From Phymorhynchus buccinoides (taxonomy: Eukaryota > Mollusca > Gastropoda > Neogastropoda > Raphitomidae): a stretch of 64,000 nucleotides of DNA. Positions 31,861 to 43,501 of this stretch are shown here, piece after piece; position 1 is the first letter of the stretch; each line of letters starts with the position of its first letter. Made by a program: the position numbers and the translations under genes. The stretch covers positions 27,119,824-27,183,823 of the forward strand of contig CM065690.1 in the NCBI GenBank assembly GCA_017654935.2, in the 5' to 3' direction. The notes below the pieces were generated by a model. That model was not told the DNA's origin, did not search any database, and was given only the letters and a program-made list of their open reading frames with translations.

Positions 31861-33694
31861 GCGCATCCTAAGTTGCTCATTACAATGTTATTTTTTTTTA
31901 TCCTTACTCTGGAAAAAAAAAAAAAAATCCATTTTGGCAACTTATAAGTTATTATATAATGACAAAATCGCATTTCTGAACTCTATTTGGCTTCTTACAT
32001 TAATAACCTCACCATCTCCCCTCTTCTCCACCATCACCCTTTCCCATCACTTGCTATTTACCCCCCCCCCCCCCTCCCCTAAAGTAAAGACATCGCCTTT
32101 TTTGGATCCTGCACTTCAGAGATACTGTAGCAATACTTGTGTTTCTATTTTGATAGCAAGGAGGAGATATGGATGTAATACAGAAGGGAAAAATGCATGC
32201 AGTTTTACAATCTTACATGATCTCTTCATTTTGAAGTACCTCCCATGCTGCCCTACCCCACTGCCATCCCTTTTCCAGTTCTGAAGATGAGCATCACCTT
32301 TTCATTAGTGCATTCTTCTTGCTTAAGGTTATTACGGTAATAGAAACAGGATAAAATACAAAACACTACTCCTTTAATAATGGAGATGGGTCAGGGTCAG
32401 TGTACTTTTCCATAACTCTCAGATCATTAGACAAAAAGTCTGAATTTATCAATAGCAAATTATAATAATAATAATAACAATTAATAATGCTTTTATAGCT
32501 TATAAGTTATTATATCACCAGTGATGTCCTGAGGCCCCGGTCATAGGACATTGACCTATTAAAATTGAAAATGTCCTATTGTGTTCTCCCCTGTCAGGAC
32601 AAATGTCTGATTACATTTTGAACACTGGCACGCTTTGTCTTACCGATTTCTGCAAGAGCCAGAACATTGTCCTATTGATTTCTCTTGTCTCAGGACAGTT
32701 TGTCCTGTCACTTTTCCATCCTCGGTACATCACTGTATTACTCATGTAGAATTTATTTTCACATTTTAAAATACAGTTCATGGCATTCTACACTCAGCTT
32801 GAAAAGAAATGGACTGTTCTTTGGGCAATATCCTTACTATCTACTAATTTAAGTCTGTTTATGACTTCTGATTAAATTAATTTTGTTCACAGTCAGACAG
32901 ACAAAAGAGGTACAGACTGTGAGCTCTTTGATTCGTGTAAGATACACTACTCTGCAAATTATTTCACATAATTATTTCATGCTCAACAAACTTCATCTTA
33001 ACTATTTTGAAATAACACTATTTTCAGTGTAAACGAAGAAAACACATGTTGTGAATCTCCTTTATGATAAATTATCCATTTAGGAAATTTAATAACCAAA
33101 ATAAAGTCGTCTTGATTTTTGTAAAGTTTTTGCAGCAATGAAAGAATTCACAACAGAATTAACCTTTCAGGAAGTTACAATAAGAAACTCTTAAGAGGAT
33201 AACTGGATTATAACTTTTTAACTGAAAAATTGAAACACGGTAAAGAACATTGGTCGATAATGGAAATAGTTCAGAGTTGCTTTCTAATGTTTCTTTTACG
33301 CCGTTACGGCATGGTACAAGTTCGGTTTTACAAATAAAAATATATTATGATAATTAGATAAAATATCACTTTTTAGAGACATATAATGTGATAAACAAAA
33401 AAGGAATATACCATACCATGGGAATAACCTGCTGCCATTGCTTCAAGTGGTAAACTCAGGTATTTTGTCTATTGAACACACTTTGTTTATCCAAAATAAA
33501 AAATGGTACTGCATGAAACCTTGAACCAAAGTCTCTAGACATTCATTCTTTTTTTGTTTTTCATGCTCCACATAAACCTTTGAACCAAAATCTCAGCAAA
33601 AAAAATGTCTAATCAATGTTTTATTTTAATGTACCCATCTTGGTTTGTTCTCTGCATATATATTATTTTAGTAACCCAACTTGGTAAAGGTAAA
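31861..33694. other. Inner left arm, no gene seen
   Basis: AT-rich sequence with a C run (about 32060-32075) and a duplicated phrase on CCTATT/TGTCCT near 32520-32720 that forms a loose inverted repeat. Open frames are short and unsupported. The mirror is 34060-35894. Confidence 0.5.
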
Positions 33695-34059
33695 GATGTG
33701 CCACCCCCCCCTGCATTTCTCGGTTAATTGTATTTTTCTGTTTTTGCCTTTCTTACCATACATAAAGCTGTATTTTAGGAAACATTTTTAGCTAATAACC
33801 TTTTTGGAATACTAACCCTATCCCTAACCCTAACCCTACCCACCCACTATGTACTGCAAAACACAACGATTTGTCACAGTGACAAATCGTTGTGTTTTGC
33901 CGTACATAGTGGGGGGTAGGGTTAGGGTTAGGGATAGGGTTAGTATTCCAAAAAGGTTATTAGCTAAAAATGGTTCCTAAAATACAGCTTTATGTATGGT
34001 AAGAAAGGCAAAAACAGAAAAATACAATTAACCGAGAAATGCAGGGGGGGTGGCACATC
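33695..34059. mobile_element. Fold-back element at the palindrome centre
   Basis: Starts GATGTGCCACCCCCCC and ends GGGGGGTGGCACATC, with telomere-like CCCTAACCCTAACCCT and its complement in the arms, and GATTTGTCACAGTGACAAAT at the exact centre (about base 33878). The two halves differ at a few positions (for example TACTGC versus TACGGC, and ACCC versus CCCC), as expected of an ordinary imperfect fold-back element. A diverged independent copy at 4395-4865 confirms the family. Confidence 0.75.
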
Positions 34060-35894
34060 TTTACCTTTACCAAGTTGGGTTACTAAAATAATATATATGC
34101 AGAGAACAAACCAAGATGGGTACATTAAAATAAAACATTGATTAGACATTTTTTTTGCTGAGATTTTGGTTCAAAGGTTTATGTGGAGCATGAAAAACAA
34201 AAAAAGAATGAATGTCTAGAGACTTTGGTTCAAGGTTTCATGCAGTACCATTTTTTATTTTGGATAAACAAAGTGTGTTCAATAGACAAAATACCTGAGT
34301 TTACCACTTGAAGCAATGGCAGCAGGTTATTCCCATGGTATGGTATATTCCTTTTTTGTTTATCACATTATATGTCTCTAAAAAGTGATATTTTATCTAA
34401 TTATCATAATATATTTTTATTTGTAAAACCGAACTTGTACCATGCCGTAACGGCGTAAAAGAAACATTAGAAAGCAACTCTGAACTATTTCCATTATCGA
34501 CCAATGTTCTTTACCGTGTTTCAATTTTTCAGTTAAAAAGTTATAATCCAGTTATCCTCTTAAGAGTTTCTTATTGTAACTTCCTGAAAGGTTAATTCTG
34601 TTGTGAATTCTTTCATTGCTGCAAAAACTTTACAAAAATCAAGACGACTTTATTTTGGTTATTAAATTTCCTAAATGGATAATTTATCATAAAGGAGATT
34701 CACAACATGTGTTTTCTTCGTTTACACTGAAAATAGTGTTATTTCAAAATAGTTAAGATGAAGTTTGTTGAGCATGAAATAATTATGTGAAATAATTTGC
34801 AGAGTAGTGTATCTTACACGAATCAAAGAGCTCACAGTCTGTACCTCTTTTGTCTGTCTGACTGTGAACAAAATTAATTTAATCAGAAGTCATAAACAGA
34901 CTTAAATTAGTAGATAGTAAGGATATTGCCCAAAGAACAGTCCATTTCTTTTCAAGCTGAGTGTAGAATGCCATGAACTGTATTTTAAAATGTGAAAATA
35001 AATTCTACATGAGTAATACAGTGATGTACCGAGGATGGAAAAGTGACAGGACAAACTGTCCTGAGACAAGAGAAATCAAAAGGACAGTGTTCTGGTTCTT
35101 GCAGAAATCGGTAAGACAAAGCGTGCCAGTGTTCAAAATGTAATCAGACATTTGTCCTGACAGGGGAGAACACAATAGGACATTTTCAATTAATAGGTCA
35201 ATGTCCTATGACCGGGGCCTCAGGACATCACTGGTGATATAATAACTTATAAGCTATAAAAGCATTATTAATTGTTATTATTATTATTATAATTTGCTAT
35301 TGATAAATTCAGACTTTTTGTCTAATGATCTGAGAGTTATGGAAAAGTACACTGACCCTGACCCATCTCCATTATTAAAGGAGTAGTGTTTTGTATTTTA
35401 TCCTGTTTCTATTACCGTAATAACCTTAAGCAAGAAGAATGCACTAATGAAAAGGTGATGCTCATCTTCAGAACTGGAAAAGGGATGGCAGTGGGGTAGG
35501 GCAGCATGGGAGGTACTTCAAAATGAAGAGATCATGTAAGATTGTAAAACTGCATGCATTTTTCCCTTCTGTATTACATCCATATCTCCTCCTTGCTATC
35601 AAAATAGAAACACAAGTATTGCTACAGTATCTCTGAAGTGCAGGATCCAAAAAAGGCGATGTCTTTACTTTAGGGGAGGGGGGGGGGGGGGGGTAAATAG
35701 CAAGTGATGGGAAAGGGTGATGGTGGAGAAGAGGGGAGATGGTGAGGTTATTAATGTAAGAAGCCAAATAGAGTTCAGAAATGCGATTTTGTCATTATAT
35801 AATAACTTATAAGTTGCCAAAATGGATTTTTTTTTTTTTTTCCCAGAGTAAGGATAAAAAAAATAACATTGTAATGAGCAACTTAGGATGCGCA
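34060..35894. other. Inner right arm, no gene seen
   Basis: Reverse complement of 31861-33694. Shows several substitutions relative to the left arm near 35065-35200, and a longer G run near 35680-35695. Confidence 0.5.
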
Positions 35895-36064
35895 TTTTAC
35901 CGTCAGGGGGCAATCAAACCAGTAGGGGCTTAGCGCGTTATATTCTTAGTTGGGTGTAGTGAGAGAGAGAGAGATGAGTCCCTCTCTCTCTCTCTCACTA
36001 TGCCCAACTAAGAATATCGCGCACTAAGCCCCTACTGGTTTGATTGCCCCCTGGTGGTCAAAAT
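35895..36064. mobile_element. Fold-back element with GA/CT core, right-arm copy
   Basis: Mirror of 31691-31860; differs at the outer word (GTCAGGGGGCA instead of CCAGGGGGCA). Confidence 0.75.
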
Positions 36065-36113
36065 CAACGTCCTAAGTTGACCATTAACCTGTATCGAGTG
36101 AAGAGACACTGAC

Positions 36114-36258
36114 CAGGGCCTGTATTCACACTGAGATAGTATAAAACTTATCATCATGATATCTTACAAGTCCTTAAGTAGTGGGATTTAATAAGACTTT
36201 AGGACTTCTAAGATATGGTGATAAGTCTCATACTATCTCAATGTGAATACAGGCCCAG
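36114..36258. mobile_element. Fold-back MITE (GGGCCTGTATTCACATTGAG family), right-arm copy
   Basis: Mirror of 31493-31641 with a few substitutions and a short deletion. Confidence 0.75.
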
Positions 36259-37048
36259 ATTATAAATATGGGTACCACACACGCACACACTAAATTCAAG
36301 CACATTTAACTGACAGACGCAGAGCTTGGCATCCACATTTACATTCTCCTATTGACATAAAACTGCCAAAGCTATTGCATTTATGACAGACCAGACAAGT
36401 AAATGGGATTTCCAGTGCTTTAATAAACCGTTTTCACAATCACAATGTCAAGTTGATTCAGATTCACAATAAACAGTTGACCGAAAAGGATATGCAATAT
36501 AACTAAATGCCACATAACAGATTGCAGGACCACGTCAGTGTGGGAGCAAATTATCCCACTCTCTTGTCAAGTGTCACAAACTGGCAGAATAAGTGGACCT
36601 GTAACAGATGCATTATAAGTCTACATTCCATTTACTACTTGCACTATATATTATCTAAAGACAGCTTGCTTCGTTATAGTTTTGAATATTGCAGCAACTA
36701 ATCAGAAGTAGTTATGTAAAATAGGCAACATTTGCGATCAAATTTGATTGTCAAGTCAAAAGTAGATGAGGAGCATTATGTCATTAGACTAGTCCATGGT
36801 TGCAACTTTTCTGTCTTGATGGATTTTATTATTTTTACAAATTATAACTGAAACAACATACAAACAATTGGTCTCACATATTTGTGTAGAAGTACTGAAG
36901 TACAAATATCAGTAAATATTTTCAGCAAACCACACATGCTCCACTCATGTTTAGATTAATTCACCATGTACAAATACTAATACTGCCCAAACAATAATAA
37001 ATAGTGAAGAAACAAAGTGGTGACTGCTGGATCCTATTGGTAAACACT

Positions 37049-37185
37049 GACCTGTGATTGGAGGAAGAAGGATCCTAGGAGGTAGTTTGAATTGAGTGAC
37101 AGTTTCGAGCATGGGTGAAGAACTATGCTCAAAACTGTCGCTCAACAAACTACCTCCTAGGATCCTTCTTCCTCCATCACAGGTC
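37049..37185. repeat. Long hairpin, right-arm copy
   Basis: Mirror of 30566-30702, same arms and loop. Confidence 0.82.
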
Positions 37186-37858
37186 AATAATAAATTAGAT
37201 TTTTTAAGCCAATCATTCAGTCACGCAGATAAGTTACAAACTGGTTTATTGCTTCTTTAACAAAAAACGTAGGGTGTAATAATCAAATGACAATATCTTT
37301 CTGTTCACATGGTATTTTTGACAGTGGGGAAATAAAAGGGAAATGTGTTGTCAAGACGAGATATTGTGGTCATGTCTTGGTGTCAATTTTGTGAAGCGTT
37401 ATATCATCCAGTTCGTAGCAATAACAAACTACGCTATCAACCATGAGACTTGACCTTGGATAAGTAGGACATTTCAGTCGTACTTCCATCTTAATTATTA
37501 TCAATTGTTAGTAGCGGTACTCCAATAATTAACTAGAGAAAAAAAAAGAACAAATGTAAGAAAATGTCCCTGAACTGGAAGGTCTGGCTATATCGCTTCT
37601 GAACAAGCGGCTTCAAAGTAAACAAACGTAAGCTATGCAGTATTCACTTGGCAATGCCAATGATGCCACAGGCCACGCGAGCTCCGGCATTGCCCGTCTT
37701 TTTGCTCTCCTCATCGCCTCCCTTGCCAAGGTCGTCCTCACGTAGATGCACCTGCAATCACATGCAAAATGCTGAGTCAGTGCTCATAGAGAAGCATCTG
37801 CAACATGCATCATTTCTTCCAGCACTTCAGTCACCATGTCATCTGTTAATTCACAAGA

Positions 37859-38010
37859 TACAGTGGAACCTCCCTTATAAGACCTTCAAAATTCATCCAA
37901 AATGAGGTCTTATCAGGGAGGGGATTTTAATACTTACAAAGAAGGGCAAAGCCTCAGAGAAATAGGTCTTATGCGGGAGGGAGTCTTATAATGGGAGGTC
38001 TTATGTACTT
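37859..38010. mobile_element. MITE of the TACAGTGGAACC family, right-arm copy
   Basis: Mirror of 29744-29892; several substitutions distinguish the arms here, for example GGCAAAGCCTCAGAGAAATA. Confidence 0.7.
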
Positions 38011-38228
38011 GGAAGATGTTTATCAATTTTTGTTGTTCAATATCGAATCACACACACACACACACAAAAAAACCCAGACAAATGAAAGCATGGTCCTCTT
38101 CAACGTAGTGCACATGTATGCTACTAATGAACTAGCATACCAATTAAAAGATGATCAAAATCAATAACGCTATCATTATCAAGTTTTGAATAACTAGCTG
38201 AGATGAAGAAGACAAGAGCAACACTTTA

Positions 38229-38475
38229 TTAACCCTTTTACCGCCAAAGTCGCATTTTAGCACCACAGTGATTTAACACCAATGTCATTAAAACCCTCAA
38301 AATCAGGGTCTGTTACTCAATGATATTGTGTTCCTAAATTTGAGCAGTAAGGATTGACCGTATTCTAAATGTGTCACAAAGAAATCCCACAATATTGCAG
38401 ATGAAATCTGTTCTACAGCCAAGTAAGTTTGATGGACATTTTTGGCTGAAATATGGCTGGCGGTGAAAGGGTTAA
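38229..38475. mobile_element. piggyBac-like MITE, right-arm copy 1
   Basis: TTAA-flanked, mirror of 29272-29519. Confidence 0.75.
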
Positions 38476-38626
38476 AGCAAAAAATGTAAAATTACTCAAA
38501 CATAAATTTGATGGTGAATGAAAAAAACTTTGATAAGTCGTTTTTGAGTGTCGTCATAAGAATTTTTTTTAACAAAAGCACAAAAGAGTCAACAACTCCC
38601 AAAATACCAATTTTCTGTTCAGGGCA

Positions 38627-38776
38627 TACTGTAGAACCTCCCTTATAACACTCCCTCCCACATAAGACCTACTTCTCCGAGACATTGCCATTCTTTGTAA
38701 GTATTAAAATTACCTCCCTTATAAGACCTCATTTTGGATGATTTTTTGAAGGTCTTATAAAGGAGGTTCCACTGTA
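38627..38776. mobile_element. MITE of the TACAGTGGAACC family, right-arm copy 2
   Basis: Mirror of 28972-29120; ends TACTGTAGAACCTCC and GGAGGTTCCACTGTA. Confidence 0.72.
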
Positions 38777-38792
38777 TTTGTCTACTTTTATG

Positions 38793-38932
38793 TACCATAT
38801 TTTACGGACTATAAGGCGATACTTTTTCCCCCAGACTAATGTGACTGATAGTAAGGAAAATAAAGTAACAAAATCTGAATTTTGTGTTAAATTTGGGGAT
38901 GCGGCTTACAATCAAAGTCCGTAAAATACCAT
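38793..38932. mobile_element. MITE with TACCATATTTTACGGAC ends, right-arm copy
   Basis: Mirror of 28816-28954. Confidence 0.7.
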
Positions 38933-38981
38933 ATTCTACCGGTATCCACAATGTGAAAGACAAGTTTGAATGATATCTTTG

Positions 38982-39227
38982 TTAACCCTTTCATCGCCAA
39001 TGTCACATTTTTGCACCAAAATGGTTTAACACCCATGTCACTAAAAGGCATCAAGTCAGGGTCTGTTATCCAAAGACCCTGTTCTCTTCATTTTGGGAGG
39101 TGGGGATAGGCCTTACTTTAAATATGTCACAGAGGAATCCCCAATATTACAGACAGATTTTTTGTCTCTACCCAGGTAAGTTTAATGGATTGTTTTGCTG
39201 AAAAATGGCTGGCGGCGAAAGGGTTAA
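38982..39227. mobile_element. piggyBac-like MITE, right-arm copy 2
   Basis: TTAA-flanked, mirror of 28519-28767; substitutions and a small deletion near 39070-39090 relative to the left arm. Confidence 0.75.
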
Positions 39228-39456
39228 TATGTAATTATTTTTCAAATCATGTTAATAGAAAGAGCCAAAATTATGTCGTCCATGCCAAACTTGAAATAGG
39301 AATAAAATCAAAGCTAGCCAAGACGTTTCAATTTTGTTTTCTGTGTGTTTACTAACTAACCTGTATATTTGCTTCACCTTGTATAAACAAAATCTCAATT
39401 TATGCCACAATTCCATCAAGTGTTTTTCTCACGCCAGTGAATGTGCTAGGAATTTT

Positions 39457-40284
39457 GAAAACCCGTCCCATCAGCGATAATGCCACTGAACAACCAGTGT
39501 GAAAACTAGTCCCATCAGCGATAATGCCACTGAACAACCAGTGTCACAACCAGTCCCATCAGCGATAATGCCACTGAACAACCAGTGTGAAAACTAGTCC
39601 CATCAGCGATAATGCCACTGAACAACCAGTGTGACAACCAGTCCCATCAGCGATAATGCCACTGAACAACCAGTGTGAAAACTAGTCCCATCAGCGATAA
39701 TGCCACTGAACAACCAGTGTGAAAACCAGTCCCATCAGCGACAATGCCACTGAACAACCAGTGTGAAAACCCGTCCCATCAGCGATAATGCCACTGAACA
39801 ACCAGTGTGAAAACCCGTCTCATCAGCGATAATGCCACTGAACAACCAGTGTGAAAACCAGTCCCAACAGCGATAATGCCACTGAACAACCAGTGTGAAA
39901 ACCTAGTCCCATCAGCGATAATGCCACTGAACAACCAGTGTGAAAACTAGTCCCATCAGCGATAATGCCACTGAACAACCAGTGTGACAACCAGTCCCAT
40001 CAGCGATAATGCCACTGAACAACCAGTGTGACAACTAGTCCCATCAGCGATAATGCCACTGAACAACCAGTGTGACAACCAGTCCCATCAGCGATAATCA
40101 TAATGCCACTGAACAACCAGTGTCAAAACTAGTCCCATCAGCGATAATGCCACTGAACAACCAGTGTGAAAACCCGTCTCATCAGCGATAATGCCACTGA
40201 ACAACCAGTGTGACAATCAGTGACAACCAGTCCCATCAGCGATAATCAAATGCCACTGAACAACCAGTGTCAAAACCAGTCCCA
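39457..40284 (-). repeat. 44-bp minisatellite, right-arm copy
   Basis: Inverted counterpart of 27475-28292, about 19 units. The succession of AACTAG, AACCAG, AACCCG and ACAACC junction variants is not the simple mirror of the left array. Confidence 0.9.
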
Positions 40285-41173
40285 GTGAAACAAAAGCCAG
40301 TGAAAATAGCAATACCAAAGCCTCTGTTAAAGCAATGTATCACAGGCATAATTGTCAGAGGATCAGAGGATTAAGAATTTCTGACAGAGGATTGGCTTCT
40401 CTTGTCAGAGGTTTTGACTTTCTATCCAGTGTTATCCTTTGTGTTAAATAGCATTTTAAAGTGATTTATCACTATATTAAGCCTTTTTGGTGATGTTGGG
40501 AACTCATTTCAGTGTTGTCCCTCAAGGGCCTTGATCAGTTGATGGCCATGTTAGCGCAGTTTTCAGAGGATTGGACTTCAGACTATTCTGATGCCTGGTA
40601 TCAGTCCTAGCTAACATTTACCAGCCCCTGGGACTGACAGGTCAAATATTTTTTCAGTATTTTGGTTTTGCAATCAGTATTTTACTAATAATTACCAGTA
40701 AATGTGATTACGTCACGCTCTTCACAAATATGTTATATTTTTTGTAAAAGCAATCACAAAAGCCAACAGGAATCTCACTTGATAATCATGTCATGAAATG
40801 ATGTCAAACAAAATTAGTAATGTCATGGTTAAACTTAAAGGCATTCATGTTCAAAGGAAACTGGTACTCACCACCACACATCTTCCGATGATGGAGTTTG
40901 GACCAGTCAAGGGGATCTGAGCATCGGTGATATCAACTTTAGCCACACCACCCCCAGTCGCTTCTATGTTGCCCAGGTCACCCGCATGTCTAAAAAAAGA
41001 AAATATTAAACTGCTCATAGAATAAAGTCTGAAACTTTATTAGATTAGCGCTAAAGGGAGCTTGCAAGACACTGATCATATGAAGGTTCAAGTGCTGAAA
41101 TTATTTACATACATGTGAATGTTACATGGATTAAAAACTGAATTAAAAGAGAAATAGCTCATTAATGGAGCTC

Positions 41174-41391
41174 ATTAATGGGAGACTTTGTGGGATTTTT
41201 TTCACGCCAGATGGCGTGACACTCGACGTGGGGCTAATCCTCTCTATATTCTTAGTTGGGGATAAAGAGAGAGCGAGAGATAGAGATAGGAGTCCAACCC
41301 TGTCTTCTCTCTCTCACTACGCCCAACTAAGAATATAGCGTGATAAGCCCCTCTCAAGTGTGAAAAAAATCCCACTAAGTCTCCCATTGAA
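41174..41391. mobile_element. Fold-back element with GA/CT core, right-arm copy 2
   Basis: Mirror of 26364-26577. Confidence 0.72.
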
Positions 41392-41449
41392 ACTGTAAAG
41401 GCTAGTTGTTTCCCCTTATTCTATTTTTAATTAGTAATGGAAAATAGAC

Positions 41450-41582
41450 CTGGGCGTGTTATTCACATTAAGATGATATCTTAGAAGTCCTTCTAAAGTC
41501 CTATTAAATCCTACTACTTTAGAAGGACTTCTAAGATATCATGATAAGTTCTCATACTATCTCAATGTGAATACAGGCCCTG
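41450..41582. mobile_element. Fold-back MITE (GGGCCTGTATTCACATTGAG family), right-arm copy 2
   Basis: Mirror of 26171-26302. Confidence 0.72.
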
Positions 41583-43323
41583 GGTTATACTATAGTGGAA
41601 TTCCTATTGAACTATTAAGACATTGAAAATTCAGAATCAGGTCTATCTAGGGACACCATGGTACGATATCAACCCAAAATAGTAAATAAACGCCTCCACT
41701 AAAACAAACATTCAATTAGTGTTCTTTCAGCAGATAAAATACATACATATACCTTTATCAAAAACAAACAACACAACAGCAATAGGAATTGTTCGGAAAT
41801 AATTAAGGGGAGTATTTTCAAGGTGTGTGTGAATGATCCCGCCTAGCCGAGTGGGAACAAACAGGAAGTTACATTGGCTTAATTAGCCGTCGCCTCGTGT
41901 GTTTGAGTAGACACACATGACAAAGAACACAGTGCGTCATTCTAAAGTTGTCGCTAAAGTTGTCATTTATATTGACGTCACATTTTGCAAAGTTCGATCA
42001 GTTTGTGGCCACTCGTAACCACCCCTCATTTCTCTAAAAAAAAGTTTCCAAGTCGCTCACTCGCATCCAGGTTATAAATCTCTTCAACACCATGTTTGCT
42101 ACGGTTTGTCCCTCTTGGTCGAGGTAAACAACTCTAATTTTCACGAAGTTCTCTCCCCTAGTTTTTTCTCTCCAGAAATGTGTGTATTACAGCAACAACC
42201 AACCAACCAAAGCAGAAGCAAAACACACATACACACAGTGACAGAGAGGGACAGACAGACAGAGTGGCTGAAGTCGCTTAACAAAACTCGCTTCATCTTA
42301 CAGGCATGGTAGTGGGGGCAAAGTGAGTTTCGCGGAAGAATATCCAACCGATTCTGCATTTCATTTGAAAGATGTTGACTCAAACTAAAATGATAAAGTT
42401 GGGCGTCAAAATGAAGAAGAAAAAGTGGATCACAAATCTGGAAACGTGTGGCGTGAGCTAGGCCATGCGCGATTGGTAACTTTGGCGGGAAGTTGCTTGT
42501 TCAGTCATTCACATCCGGTTCCGCGAAGCGATTGCATAGGTTTTAACACACGTAATTTTTAGGCACCTGAGCGAATTTTTACCCCAGCTTTTTTGTTGTT
42601 TGTTTCAAATTTTCACTTTCGCAGATTTTCAAGGATTCGCGGAGGTCTACCATGCCTGATCTTAACAAAAGTTCCAAGTTTTTTAGTTGTGGATGAAATC
42701 TGCTGTAGATCAATTCTCCTGACTACAGACTAGTTTTCTGTTGTCACTCGTTCATTTCATTTCAATCAGCGCGATCTCACTGAATCATTTACTGATTAGA
42801 TCTTTCTTATATCGGTTCGTATGATTTTGCGATCAGAAGTTGGCATCTTTCGTTTTCGCCTAAAAAACGATGCCATTTTGAATGACTGTGATGTAAAACT
42901 TCTGTAATGGACTTAACTCTGAGTGATGTTTTAAAAAAGGACTCTGTGGCGAGTTTCATCGATCTTACTTTTAGTTTGTATTGAGTGTTTTAGTCGGTTG
43001 TTAGCAAATGTTTTACGCAAAAGTGGCATTAGACCTGGATCGGCCGGTCGTAAAAATGGTTGGTTAAAAATGTTCAGGTCGTATCTTAGAGGGGGTTGTA
43101 ATAGAGATGGTCAACTGTACAATTGGACTCAAAGTCTCCTCACTTCTGTTACTATGTATCACTGTGCTTAGATATTTCTTTCCTCCTCATCTCTAAGCTG
43201 AACACTTATTTTTAGATGGTTTGTCTAAAGTTAAGTTTAAAGTTCAAACTCCCTGGGTATATGATTAATAAGATAACAACAAATATGTTTGGAAACGATA
43301 CATAACGTAAAGAAAAAGTATTG

Positions 43324-43501
43324 TACCGTATTTTACGGACTATACGGCAATACTTTTTTTTTTTTACTGAGACCCATGTGCCTTATAATGTGACTAATAA
43401 TATAGTAAAAAGAAAACATAATAACAAAATCTGAATTTTGTGTACAATTTGGGGGGTGGTGCGCCTTATAATCAGGTGCACCTTGTCCGTAAAATATGGT
43501 A
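43324..43501. mobile_element. MITE with TACCATATTTTACGGAC ends, right-arm copy 2
   Basis: Mirror of 24248-24425. Confidence 0.72.

Larger units (their letters stand above)
23237..33877 (+). repeat. Left arm of 21-kb palindrome
   Basis: Its reverse complement occupies 33879-44517. Matching landmarks are SOD1 exons 2-5, the 44-bp minisatellite, two piggyBac-like MITEs, two fold-back GA elements and the centre element. Mirror positions sum to within about 7 of 67756 at every exon checked, so indels nearly cancel. The left end is set only by where the right arm meets the N gap, so the true duplication may be longer. Confidence 0.95.

Noticed and set aside
31841..32284. A 147-codon open frame in the left arm
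   Set aside because: Starts inside a fold-back element, crosses A and C homopolymers, and its mirror copy is frameshifted by homopolymer length changes.
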